In this document: piece by piece, positions 41,711-49,736 of the stretch
Numbering within the stretch: the first letter of the stretch is position 1
Layout: the number at the start of each line of letters is the position of its first letter
DNA from: Streptomyces asoensis
Lineage (GTDB): Bacteria > Actinomycetota > Actinomycetes > Streptomycetales > Streptomycetaceae
Assembly (NCBI RefSeq): GCF_013085465.1
Contig: NZ_CP049838.1
Coordinates: 8,246,001 to 8,310,000 of the forward strand
Length of the DNA stretch: 64,000 nt
Direction: 5' to 3'
Program-made: the position numbers and the translations under genes
Notes under the pieces: generated by a model
The model's input: the letters and a program-made list of their open reading frames with translations, nothing else
Databases searched by the model: none
What the model was told of the DNA's origin: nothing

Positions 41711-42148
41711 ATGACACGACGCTTTTCGTTCAGCGGGGCCCGTAGGAAGCTGGCGGTCGCGGCTGCCGCCGCCGGTATCGTGGTGGCCTTCTCCGGCCAG
41801 GCGCAGGCGGCCACTTACTACCAGCAGACGTCCGACGGCTGTGCGTCCGTGTACGGCGACTACAACTGGTGGCAGGTCGGAACGGCCGGCGGTTACGAGG
41901 TCTTCGACACGAGCTGGGACTTCACGATCTGGGACAACTGCTCCGACAACAAGGGCGCAGGGCTCTACACCACGTACTACAAGTGGGAGAACGGATCCTG
42001 GAACTGGCACAGCTACACCAAGCTCGGTTCGGACAGCAACGGTGCCAACGACACTCCCGGCTACGCCAAATCGCAGGGGTACAGCGTCCGCGACGTGCGG
42101 CTGTGGGTCTGCTTCGTCGGTGACGCGTCGTCGTGTGTGATGGTTTGA
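41711..42148 (+). CDS. Small secreted protein of unknown function
   Basis: 145 residues from ATG 41711 (AGGGG six bases upstream; ATG 41705 abuts that site and is less likely). Sec signal RRKLAVAAAAAGIVVAFSGQAQA. The mature ~110 residues are rich in Tyr, Trp, Asp, Ser and Asn (TYYQQTSDGCASVYGDYNWW, SWDFTIWDNCSDN, YYKWENGSWNW) with four Cys that could form two disulfides. I recognise no family. It lies right after an intact AraC regulator. Extracellular location is secure, the role is not. Confidence 0.75.
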   Translation: MTRRFSFSGARRKLAVAAAAAGIVVAFSGQAQAATYYQQTSDGCASVYGDYNWWQVGTAGGYEVFDTSWDFTIWDNCSDNKGAGLYTTYYKWENGSWNWHSYTKLGSDSNGANDTPGYAKSQGYSVRDVRLWVCFVGDASSCVMV

Positions 42149-42612
42149 CAGGTTAGAGGAGCGGGCTACGGCCAGGGCGTGTTCGCGCAGCGGGACGTCC
42201 TGCCGTTCCCGCGTCGCGGCGACGTGGTTGAGGAGACCGGGCGATGGCGCGGTCGCCGTCGCCCGCGTCGCTGGTGAGAGCCGGTCAGCGGCGTAGGCGA
42301 TGTCGGCGGCGGGGGTCGAGCGGACGTATGGACGGCTGATGTTTTCTGGTCAGACAGTTACAGTCAGGACCCCGCTCACAGGGGCTGTGTCGTGACACGG
42401 GCTTCCTCCCTGGCCGGCCCGGGAAGCAGACCCTCTGCATGAAGCCGGACTGCGCCGATGTACTCGACGAGGCCCGCTGCCCGCTGCCACGCCGCGTGTT
42501 GTGCCTCGAGGGCACGCGGTACTCAACTCCTGGCCTGCTGCCGCCCCGAACCGCAGCGGCAAACCGCCGCCCGCAGGACTGCCGGACACTCTGCCCGGTC
42601 GCCCGGATCCGG
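42149..42612. other. Spacer with degraded coding sequence
   Basis: 464 bases with no intact gene. The minus strand around 42160-42330 reads like protein debris (NHVAATRERQDVPLREHALAVARSS) with shifts. GC and codon pattern are patchy, consistent with decay at a rearrangement site. Confidence 0.4.
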
Positions 42613-43443
42613 TCATTCGGATGGAAGATTGCCAAGACGCTCGGCCATGCTCAGCTCGAACTCCTTGTCCTTACCGAAGCCGGCGGTGTTCAGCTTCGTG
42701 AGCATGGCCTGCGCTTCGGGCCAGGTGTCCACCCCGGCGAGCACATGGTTCGAGACCCAGAGATCCCCTTCCGAGGGGACGCCGGCGCGCGCGTTGACCA
42801 GCTTCTTGCCGGTCTCCAGCGCACGCTTCTCGAAACGGCTCACGCGCTCGGCGAAGGCGTCGACGTACGCGTCGAGTTCACCGTCGGGAACAGATCGGTT
42901 GACCCAGCCGTATCGCTCGGCGATGTCCGCGTCGAAGTCGTCCGCGCCGAGGACGATCTCGAGGGTCCTGGAGCGTCCCACGAGGGCGGCGAGCCATTCG
43001 ACGCCGCCGCCGCCCGGGATGGAGGAGCCGGCGACCTCAATCAATGAGAACACCGCCCGTTCCCTCGATGCGAAGCGCATGTCGCAGGCAAGGGCGAATT
43101 CGAACCCTTGCGCCCGGGCGCGGCCGCGCACCTTTGCCACGCTGAGCACGGAGGACTGTGCGAGTCGGGTCACGAAGGTCGGCCAGTGGTCGAACGACGC
43201 GCCACCCGGTTGGTCCGCTGCCCCATGACCGCGCTCAACGTCGTGGTGGTTGACGAAGAAGTCCTCGTCTCCGCTCTCGAAAACGACGATCTTGAGATCG
43301 GTGTCGTGCTCGATCTCGTCCATCAGGACGTTCAGTTCCGCGAACATCTCCGGGTCGAAGAGGTTGAACGGGGGGTTGTGAATGACGATCCGCCAGTAGG
43401 CAGGCGATTGGCGGATGACGCTGAGTCGATCGGTGACGGTCAT
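42613..43443 (-). CDS. Enoyl-CoA hydratase/isomerase family protein
   Basis: 276 residues, with GGAG eight bases before the ATG. Crotonase landmarks are present: PPFNLFDPEMFAEL start, an oxyanion-hole region (RGRARAQGFEFALACDMRFAS), and SSIPGGGGVEWLAALVG. In canonical hydratases two glutamates act here; the second position falls in SLIEVAGSSIPGGGG where the usual PE is replaced, so an isomerase, hydrolase or non-canonical reaction is possible. It lies downstream of the aldo/keto reductase but is separated by three hairpins, so it is probably independently expressed. Confidence 0.85.
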   Translation of the reverse strand: MTVTDRLSVIRQSPAYWRIVIHNPPFNLFDPEMFAELNVLMDEIEHDTDLKIVVFESGDEDFFVNHHDVERGHGAADQPGGASFDHWPTFVTRLAQSSVLSVAKVRGRARAQGFEFALACDMRFASRERAVFSLIEVAGSSIPGGGGVEWLAALVGRSRTLEIVLGADDFDADIAERYGWVNRSVPDGELDAYVDAFAERVSRFEKRALETGKKLVNARAGVPSEGDLWVSNHVLAGVDTWPEAQAMLTKLNTAGFGKDKEFELSMAERLGNLPSE

Positions 43444-43744
43444 GGTGTGTACTCCGTTCAGAGGATTGTTGCGGGCAGGACGAGGCGAGCAGGCCGACAG
43501 AATGGGAGTGCCTGGGGGGAGGCAGCGGAGGCCGCTGCCTTCCGGGGCTGATCGGGCTGGTGTCCTGGGGGGGGGCAGGACGAGCGGATGCGGTCTTGCG
43601 GGCGGCCCCGGCGGCTGTATGCGCGCGTCCGACGTCATCCGGACGCTGGGTGCAGGTGGCGGGCGCGGAGCGTCGCGAACGGGCACCGAGTGCAGGACGG
43701 ATTCATGTCCTGCGTCTGCCGGGGAGGCCGGCTGGAGTGCCGAT
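43444..43744. other. Hairpin-rich spacer between two minus-strand genes
   Basis: No gene. It contains three inverted repeats: GCAGGAC/GTCCTGC (43692-43713), which is the likely reductase terminator about 30 bases after its stop; GTCCTG/CAGGAC (43562-43581) around a G-run; and GGCAGCGG/CCGCTGCC (43521-43539). GGGCAGGACGAG occurs twice. Confidence 0.55.
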
Positions 43745-44620
43745 TCAGGCGGCGGCCTTCGACAGTGCCTCGAACTCGTCGTCGGTGAGCTCGACGCTCG
43801 CGCCGGCGAGGTTGTCCTCCAGGTGCGCGACGCTCGACGTGCCCGGGATGGGGAGCATGACGGGGGAGCGCTTGAGGAGCCAGGCGAGGGCGAGTTGCGA
43901 CGGTGAGGCGTCGTGCTGCTGGGCGAGTTCGGTGAGCGGGCTGCCTTCGCCGGTGAGCTGTCCGGTGGCGAGCGGGAACCAGGGGATGAAGCCGATGCCC
44001 TGCTCGGTCGACCAGTCGAGCAGTTCTTCCGAGGAGCGGTCGGTGAGGTTGTAGAGGTTCTGCACGGAGACGATCGGCGCGATCGCCTGCGCCGCCTTGA
44101 CCTCGGCCACGGTGACCTCGCTGAGGCCGATGTGTCGGATCTTGCCTTCGTCCTGGAGCTTCTTGAGTTCGCCGATCTGGTCCTCGAGCGGGGTGCCGGG
44201 GTCGATGCGGTGGAGCTGGAACAGGTCGATGCGGTCCACCCCGAGGCGGCGCAGGCTCATCTCGGCCTGCTGGCGGAGGTAGGCGGGGCGGCCGACGGGC
44301 GTCCAGAGATCGGGACCCTGGCGGGTGAGGCCGGCCTTCGTCGCGATGACGATGTCGTCGCCGTAGGGGTGCAGGGCTTCGCGCAGGAGGGGCTCGGTGA
44401 CATCGGGGCCGTAGCTGTCGGCGGTGTCGAAGAAGTTCACGCCGAGCTCGACGGCCCGCTTGAGCACACGGACGGCTTCGTCGTGGTCCTTCGGCTCGCC
44501 CCAGACGCCCCTGCCGGTCAGCTGCATCGTGCCGTAGCCGAGGCGGTTGATCTCGAGGTCGCCGCCGAGGCGGAAGGTGCCGGAGGCGGCTGCGGGGCGG
44601 GTGTCGGTCGTCTTGCTCAT
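43745..44620 (-). CDS. Aldo/keto reductase
   Basis: 291 residues, full-length (alpha/beta) barrel. Catalytic Asp in FFDTADSYG, then Lys in VIATKAGL and His in LFQLHRIDP; NADPH-tail IPGTSSVAHLEDNL. The start ATG 44620 is preceded by GGGACC. The promoter carries the same MerR-type site as the MFS gene 900 bases away, so both appear to belong to one regulon that could respond to a toxic electrophile or drug. It is intact, unlike the truncated reductase at 36.9 kb. Confidence 0.92.
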   Translation of the reverse strand: MSKTTDTRPAAASGTFRLGGDLEINRLGYGTMQLTGRGVWGEPKDHDEAVRVLKRAVELGVNFFDTADSYGPDVTEPLLREALHPYGDDIVIATKAGLTRQGPDLWTPVGRPAYLRQQAEMSLRRLGVDRIDLFQLHRIDPGTPLEDQIGELKKLQDEGKIRHIGLSEVTVAEVKAAQAIAPIVSVQNLYNLTDRSSEELLDWSTEQGIGFIPWFPLATGQLTGEGSPLTELAQQHDASPSQLALAWLLKRSPVMLPIPGTSSVAHLEDNLAGASVELTDDEFEALSKAAA

Positions 44621-44711
44621 GGGGGTGGTCCCTTCGGATCGGATATCCGGACAGGTCGCGTACCCGTTCGTGGCCGGGGCACGATGACCTGACCGTGTGG
44701 CATGACCCCAC

Positions 44712-44742
44712 GATGCAAGGTTGACATTTATGTCAGGGTCAA
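44712..44742 (-). promoter_or_regulatory. MerR-type promoter of the aldo/keto reductase
   Basis: Minus strand: TTGACC (44742-44737), a 19-base spacer centred on TGACAT-AA-ATGTCA, then TGCATC (44717-44712). The long 19-base spacer with a dyad inside is the hallmark of MerR activation. It matches the MFS promoter base for base at most positions. Confidence 0.7.
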
Positions 44743-44899
44743 GCCGGGTCGGGGTGACCCGCCTCTCGGCAGGGCACGTGCGGCTCCCGTTTGTCCTTCT
44801 ATCAGTGTCAACGTTTGACCCTGGGGTCACGACGACAGCACGGCACCCCGACCACGCGGTCCAGCTTCCCCGGCCTCCCATGACGCCGCGACCGTGAGC

Positions 44900-45062
44900 G
44901 GGGCCGGGTGAACCAGACGTGAAGGACCTGGCCCGCCTGTACGCCGCGTTCGCCCGCGACAAGGCCAACGGCACCACCGAGGCGACCACGTTCGCCGACG
45001 CCGTACGTCAGCACCACCTCATCGACCGGATCCAGCGGTCGTCCGAGGAGTTCTCGGCATGA
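44900..45062 (+). pseudogene. Gfo/Idh/MocA-type oxidoreductase C-terminal scrap
   Basis: Plus strand reads DVKDLARLYAAFARDKANGTTEATTFADAVRQHHLIDRIQRSSEEFSA, stop at 45060. The pattern DxARLYAAFARD...(F)A.AVR.H.L.D.I.RS is the typical tail of Gfo/Idh/MocA dehydrogenases. No start or N-terminal domain exists upstream. Confidence 0.55.
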
Positions 45063-45141
45063 GAGACGGGTGGCACCGCATCGACCGGACGGGCTGATCG
45101 CGATCGGCCGGGTCCGTTCCGACGACTGGCTGGCTGGATGG

Positions 45142-45531
45142 CTACGCGGCGCCGGTGGTGCTCCGTGCCGACGTCGCTTCGCTGACGGCGCCGATGTAGC
45201 TGTCGATGGCGTCCCGGTTCCGGGTGAGGCAGTCGATGCGGTGTGTCATCCGGTCGCGCTCGACGGCGAGGAGTTCGAGCAGTTCCGGTTCGGCGTCATC
45301 GACGACGATCTTCAGAGGGCTGCCGAGGCACGGCAGCATCTGCTTGATGATCCGGGTGGGAATGCCGCTGTCGATCAGCCCGCGGATCTGGGTGACCCGG
45401 CCCACCAGGTAGTCGTCGTACTCGCGGTATCCGTTGGGCAGCCGCCGCGGTTCGATCAGCCCCTGCGCCTCGTAGTAGCGCAGTGACCGCGCGGGGGTGT
45501 CCGTCAGCTTCGCCAGCTCTCCGATGCGCAT
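45142..45531 (-). CDS. MerR-family transcriptional regulator
   Basis: 129 residues from ATG 45531 with GAGGA upstream. The winged helix-turn-helix is textbook: MRIGELAKLTDTPARSLRYYEAQGLIEPRRLPNGYREYDD, followed by the dimerisation helix (LLELLAVERDRMTHRIDCLTRNRDAIDSYIG). The C-terminal tail has no metal-binding cysteine cluster, so the inducer is probably organic, not a metal. It diverges from the MFS exporter across a shared 74-base promoter and probably regulates it, itself and the aldo/keto reductase. Confidence 0.9.
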   Translation of the reverse strand: MRIGELAKLTDTPARSLRYYEAQGLIEPRRLPNGYREYDDYLVGRVTQIRGLIDSGIPTRIIKQMLPCLGSPLKIVVDDAEPELLELLAVERDRMTHRIDCLTRNRDAIDSYIGAVSEATSARSTTGAA

Positions 45532-45566
45532 GTGGCCGTCCTCACTTCCCGTCTGCGGCTCCGGGT

Positions 45567-45597
45567 TTGACCTTGACATCAATGTCAACCATGCACC
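45567..45597 (+). promoter_or_regulatory. MerR-type promoter of the MFS gene
   Basis: TTGACC (45567-45572), 19-base spacer with TGACAT-CA-ATGTCA (45574-45587), TGCACC (45592-45597). The start would fall at about 45604, so the MFS message starting at ATG 45606 should be leaderless. The dyad is placed to control the divergent MerR gene as well. Confidence 0.7.
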
Positions 45598-45605
45598 GTA
45601 AGGTT

Positions 45606-46802
45606 ATGACTCGAGTACAACAGGCGCCCGCCCCCACTGGCCAGTCGCGTCGCCTTCCGCTCAGCGGGCTGCTCGCCCTGGCGGCCGGCGGCTTCATCAC
45701 CATCATGCTGGAGACGATGCCCGCGGGAATCCTGCCGGCGATCAGCGGCGACCTCGGGATATCCGAGTCGGCCGCGGGCCAGACAGTGACCGTCTTCGCG
45801 ATCGGATCCATCGTCGGCGCCATCCCGCTGATCAGCGCGACGATGGGGTGGCCGCGCAGGCGGCTCCTGCTCCTGGCGCTGGCCGGATATGCCGTGACCA
45901 GCGTCGTCACCGGCCTGTCCGGCAGCTTCGTCCTCACCCTCGCGGCCCGGTTCGTCGCCGGACTGTTCGCGGGCGTGCTGTGGGCGATCATCGCGCCCTA
46001 CGCCCGGCGCATGGCGGCACCGCACCAGCAGGGCAAGGCCCTGACCATCGCACTGGCGGGCACCCCGATCGCGCTCGCGATCGGCACCCCCCTCGGAACG
46101 CTCCTGGCCGGCCTGATCGGATGGCGCGCCACCTTCGGAGTGATGACGCTGCTCGCCGCTCTGGTGACCGTCTGGGTGCTCGCGGCCGTGCCGCACTTCC
46201 CCGGACAGGCCAAGGGGGAGCGCACGCCCGTCGGCCGGGTCTTCGCGATCCCCGGCGTGGTCCCGGTCCTCGCCGTCGTCTTCCTGTATGTGATGGCGCA
46301 CAACGTGCTCTACACCTACATCGCCTCCTTCCTCGCCCCCGTCGGCCTGGACGGCAGCGTCAGCGCCGTGCTGCTCGTCTTCGGCGTCGCCTCTCTGGCC
46401 GGCATCTGGATCACAGGCGTCCTCATCGACCGCCACCTGCGGCTTCTCATGATCGGCAGTACCGGGCTCTTCGCGCTGGCGGTGCTCGCACTCGGCCTGC
46501 TGGCCTCCCTTCCCGCCGTCGTCCTCCTCAGCGCCGCGCTGTGGGGACTCGCCTTCGGCGGAGCCGCGAGCCTGCTACAGACCGCCGCCTCCAACGCGGC
46601 CGGTGACGCCGTGGACGCCGTCCAGCCGGTCATCGTGACGGTCTGGAACATCGGCATCGCCGGTGGCGGTGTCGTGGGCGGACTCCTCCTCGGCGGCTCC
46701 GGAGCCGCGTCCCTGGCCTGGGGAACCCTCGTGCTCCTGGCCGTCGCGCTCGTCATCACCGTCACCGGACGGCGCCACGCCTTCCCCGCCCACCGCGGCT
46801 GA
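45606..46802 (+). CDS. MFS drug/metabolite exporter, DHA1 type
   Basis: 398 residues, 12 predicted spans beginning LPLSGLLALAAGGFITIMLETMPAGILP. The DHA1 motif region (LLLLALAGYAVTSVVTGLS; RFVAGLFAGVLWAIIAPYARR) is clear, resembling the AraJ/CmlA/Bcr group. No obvious ribosome site precedes the ATG, in line with leaderless transcription from the MerR promoter. Probably exports a toxic organic compound sensed by the MerR regulator. No substrate evidence in the sequence. Confidence 0.9.
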   Translation: MTRVQQAPAPTGQSRRLPLSGLLALAAGGFITIMLETMPAGILPAISGDLGISESAAGQTVTVFAIGSIVGAIPLISATMGWPRRRLLLLALAGYAVTSVVTGLSGSFVLTLAARFVAGLFAGVLWAIIAPYARRMAAPHQQGKALTIALAGTPIALAIGTPLGTLLAGLIGWRATFGVMTLLAALVTVWVLAAVPHFPGQAKGERTPVGRVFAIPGVVPVLAVVFLYVMAHNVLYTYIASFLAPVGLDGSVSAVLLVFGVASLAGIWITGVLIDRHLRLLMIGSTGLFALAVLALGLLASLPAVVLLSAALWGLAFGGAASLLQTAASNAAGDAVDAVQPVIVTVWNIGIAGGGVVGGLLLGGSGAASLAWGTLVLLAVALVITVTGRRHAFPAHRG

Positions 46803-46855
46803 CCCGAGGCCACGCCGCGCACGCAGCCCACCACAGACCCGAAGGAGACTCCGCA

Positions 46856-46921
46856 ATGTCCGCATCCACGCGTTACTGGGAACTCGACGTTTCCTCTGAC
46901 TGCCCCCGCTCGCCTCTGTGA
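46856..46921 (+). pseudogene. 21-codon ORF with good ribosome site, probable gene stub
   Basis: ATG 46856 follows GAAGGAG at ideal spacing and encodes MSASTRYWELDVSSDCPRSPL before a TGA. A start signal this good on so short a frame suggests the front end of a deleted gene that followed the MFS gene in an operon. Confidence 0.3.
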
Positions 46922-47230
46922 CCCGTCCTAGCAGGTCACAGCCTCATCGCCCCCACACAAGCGCAGGTCAGAAAGGTGCGCTAGCTGGTCGCATCGTCGG
47001 GGCGGGCGTCACGGGGGCGCAATACGGCTTCCGTCTCGCGGAGGGGGCTTGGTGAACAGCCTGGTCAGGACGTGGGTTCTTCGCCGTCGAACTCAGCACC
47101 GCGTGGCCTGAGCACTCGTGGGGCTGCGTCGCACGGTCGACGTTGCTCATGCGGGGCACAACCCTTTGTCGACGTCGCGAGTCTCCGCCGGTGATCACGT
47201 TGTTGTGATCGCACCGACGAGGAGACCATC
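46922..47230. other. Non-coding spacer with an inverted repeat
   Basis: No gene. GATCAC-GTTGTT-GTGATC (47193-47210), close to the lipoprotein start, may be an operator for that gene. Confidence 0.4.
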
Positions 47231-47251
47231 ATCACCGCCATACGAAAGACC

Positions 47252-48289
47252 TTGACCGCCACCGCAGTTGTCGGCGCCGTCCTGGCGGGTTCGGCCGCCT
47301 GCGGCACCGTGGAGCAGCTCACCGCCGGTAAGAAGCTCGACGAGGCCTTCGAGAAGCTCGCGAGCGAGAAGTCGATCTCCTTCGAACTCGATCTCGACAC
47401 GGACCCCCAGAGTCTGAAGGCGCTGGACGCCTCGACGGATCCGGAGCCCGGTGAGGAGCTGCCCGACGAGGTCGCCGACCTGTTCAGTGGCGCCAAGATC
47501 AGTGTCACCGTGCAGTCGAAGAAGCCGATCGGGGAGTCCGGAGAGAAGGACTACGTCGGGATGGCGCTGAAGATCAGCACCAAGGACGGCGACCTCACCG
47601 AGTACCGGGTCGTCGGCGACTACACCTATGTCCGCTCCGACGTGAACGCCCTCGGCAAGGCAATGGGCTTCCCTGTGCCGTCGATGAAGGACCTGCCCCC
47701 GGAGGCGAGCGGGCTCAAGAAGGTGCTTGACGGTGAGTGGGTGAAGGTCAACACCAAGGAGATGGAGCAGACCGCGGCCGAGATGGGAGCGGAGCCCGGT
47801 GCGACGCCCGCGCCGGAGCCCACCCTCGACGCCAAGGCGCAGAAGCAACTGCTGGAGGCGCTGCGCGAGACCATCGCCCGCGAGGTCGACTTCAAGACCG
47901 CCGGTGGCAAGGACGGTTCCGAGCACATCACCGCCACCGCTCCGTTCCGTACGCTGGTCACGAAGTTCCTCGGCGAGATCCGTCCGCTCGCGAAGAACTT
48001 GCCGCCGGGCATGGAACTGCCCACGGACGAGGACCTCAAGGACGCCCCGAACGCCAAGGTCACGGCGGACTTCACGCTCAAGAACGGCGAGCTGACCCAG
48101 GTCTCCGTCGACCTTGCCAAGCTGGCCGAGAACGCCAAGGTGAAGAAGCTGGGCCTGGTGGTGCGGATGAGCGAGGGCCAGAAGCCCACGGCCCCGGCCG
48201 GCGCCACCGAACTGAACATGGACGAGATCCTGGGCGGGTTCGGCGCCGCGATGATGGATGAGGAGGGCTTCACCGAGGACGCGGCATAG
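47252..48289 (+). CDS. Lipoprotein, LppX/LprG-like, start codon uncertain
   Basis: 345 residues from TTG 47252, the first standard start. However, the strong GAGGAG site (47219-47224) is 28 bases upstream of this TTG, and an in-frame ATC at 47231 sits exactly where a start is expected. Starting there adds TAIRKT, the positively charged head of a proper lipoprotein signal, giving TAIRKTLTATAVVGAVLAGSAAC. The mature protein (SFELDLDTDPQSL ... EYRVVGDYTYVRSDV ... ADFTLKNGELTQVSVDL) resembles the lipid-carrying LppX/LprG fold. Cell-surface location; function unknown. Confidence 0.8.
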   Translation: MTATAVVGAVLAGSAACGTVEQLTAGKKLDEAFEKLASEKSISFELDLDTDPQSLKALDASTDPEPGEELPDEVADLFSGAKISVTVQSKKPIGESGEKDYVGMALKISTKDGDLTEYRVVGDYTYVRSDVNALGKAMGFPVPSMKDLPPEASGLKKVLDGEWVKVNTKEMEQTAAEMGAEPGATPAPEPTLDAKAQKQLLEALRETIAREVDFKTAGGKDGSEHITATAPFRTLVTKFLGEIRPLAKNLPPGMELPTDEDLKDAPNAKVTADFTLKNGELTQVSVDLAKLAENAKVKKLGLVVRMSEGQKPTAPAGATELNMDEILGGFGAAMMDEEGFTEDAA

Positions 48290-48661
48290 CCGCGCCAGGC
48301 CACGCCGCGCCAGGCCACGCCAGGCCACACACGCACGGCGGCGAGCATGCCCAAGTTGCCTTCGTGGTGATCCGGTCGTGGGCCCGACACCCCGCCACCT
48401 CGACACGGCAGTATCGGGGCAGGGCCGGTGCCGGGAGTTCTCGCGCTCGCTGACCCGCGTGCGTGGTCGTCGACGCCGACGGCCCGGCTCCGGAACCACC
48501 CCACCCTGGTGCCGGCGGCCGAGGGCCGAATGGCTGGCACGGATGCGACAAGGCCGGTTCGTCTGCCACACCATCGAGGAGAAGAAGGCCGCAGGGGCGA
48601 CACCGGGGCGTGCTGCGCACCGCGGCCACCACCAGGTGACCGACACCCTCCGGAGGCGGAT
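48290..48661. other. Spacer with 15-bp tandem repeat
   Basis: No gene supported. CGCGCCAGGCCACGC is repeated at 48291-48305 and 48306-48320, plus a partial third copy. The rest is unremarkable GC-rich sequence leading to the NAD kinase ribosome site. Confidence 0.5.
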
Positions 48662-49723
48662 GTGACAGTGAACCGGCTGGGCCTGGTCGTGCACGGCGGA
48701 CGTCCGGAAGCCGTGGCGGCGGCCGGTCTCGTCCGTGGGTGGTGCGCGGAACACGCCGTGCGATGCGCGGACATCGACGTGTGGCACGACGGCGGGCGGC
48801 GCGGCGCCCTTGAGGAGGTCGAGGCCGCGGGCCACCCCGACCTGGTGGTGACCCTGGGTGGCGACGGCACCTTCCTGCGCGGCGCCCGCCTGGCCGCCGA
48901 GAACGACGCCCTGGTCCTGGGGGTCGACCTGGGCCGGGTGGGCTTTCTGACGGAGGTGTCGGCGTCCGCGGTGCGCTCGGCGCTGGACGCGGTGCGGGAG
49001 GGCCGGTTCGAGGTCGACAGCCGCATGCTGCTCGCCCTGCGCGCCTCACGTCGGCTGGAGGTGCCGGCGGGCATGGAATCGCTCATCGAGTACGGCCGGG
49101 GGCCGCTCCTGCCGCCTCCGCAGGTGCGGCCCGACTGCGAGGTCGACAAGGACTGGGGCATCCCGCTGGACGTCACCGCGCTCAATGACATCGTGGTGGA
49201 GAAGCTGGTCAGGGACCGCCAGGTGTCGGTCGGGGTCTATGTCTCCGGGCGGCTCCTGGCCTCCTACTCGGCCGACGCGCTGCTCGTCGCCACGCCGACC
49301 GGCTCGACCGCCTACAGCTTCGCCGCCGGCGGGCCCGTCGTCTCGCCCCGGGCGCAGGCCCTCGTCTTCACGCCGGTCGCCCCGCACATGGCCTTCGACC
49401 GCTCGGTCGTCACAGCCCCCGACGAGCCGGTCGGTCTGCGCCTGCTGGAACGTTCGGGGCCGGCCGCGGTCAGCATCGACGGCCAGCTGCGCGGTGTGCT
49501 CGAACCGGGGGACTGGATCGGCGTGTACGCCGCCCCGCGCCGCCTGCGGGCCGTCCGGCTGGGCCCGATGGACTTCTACGGCCGACTGCGCGAGCGGATG
49601 AACCTGACCGACGCCCCGGCCGCGGTGGCGGACGGTTCCCCCGCCCCGCTGTGGTCGTTCACGACGCCACCACCCGGAGACCTCGCCCATCTGACCTTGC
49701 TGACGGCCCCGGGCGGTACCTGA
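48662..49723 (+). CDS. NAD kinase
   Basis: 353 residues from GTG 48662 (GGAGG six bases upstream). The nucleotide-binding GGDGTFLRGAR and the substrate/diphosphate motif TPTGSTAYSFAAGGPVVSP are intact, as are LGRVGFLTEVS and the NDIVVEKLV strand. It phosphorylates NAD+ to NADP+. The extra segment around EYGRGPLLPPPQVRPDCEVDKDWG (residues ~144-170) is longer than in the short bacterial enzymes. This is probably a second, accessory NAD kinase rather than the conserved copy by recN. It is convergent with the TetR gene. Confidence 0.9.
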   Translation: MTVNRLGLVVHGGRPEAVAAAGLVRGWCAEHAVRCADIDVWHDGGRRGALEEVEAAGHPDLVVTLGGDGTFLRGARLAAENDALVLGVDLGRVGFLTEVSASAVRSALDAVREGRFEVDSRMLLALRASRRLEVPAGMESLIEYGRGPLLPPPQVRPDCEVDKDWGIPLDVTALNDIVVEKLVRDRQVSVGVYVSGRLLASYSADALLVATPTGSTAYSFAAGGPVVSPRAQALVFTPVAPHMAFDRSVVTAPDEPVGLRLLERSGPAAVSIDGQLRGVLEPGDWIGVYAAPRRLRAVRLGPMDFYGRLRERMNLTDAPAAVADGSPAPLWSFTTPPPGDLAHLTLLTAPGGT

Positions 49724-49736
49724 CCGGGGCCGGTCG

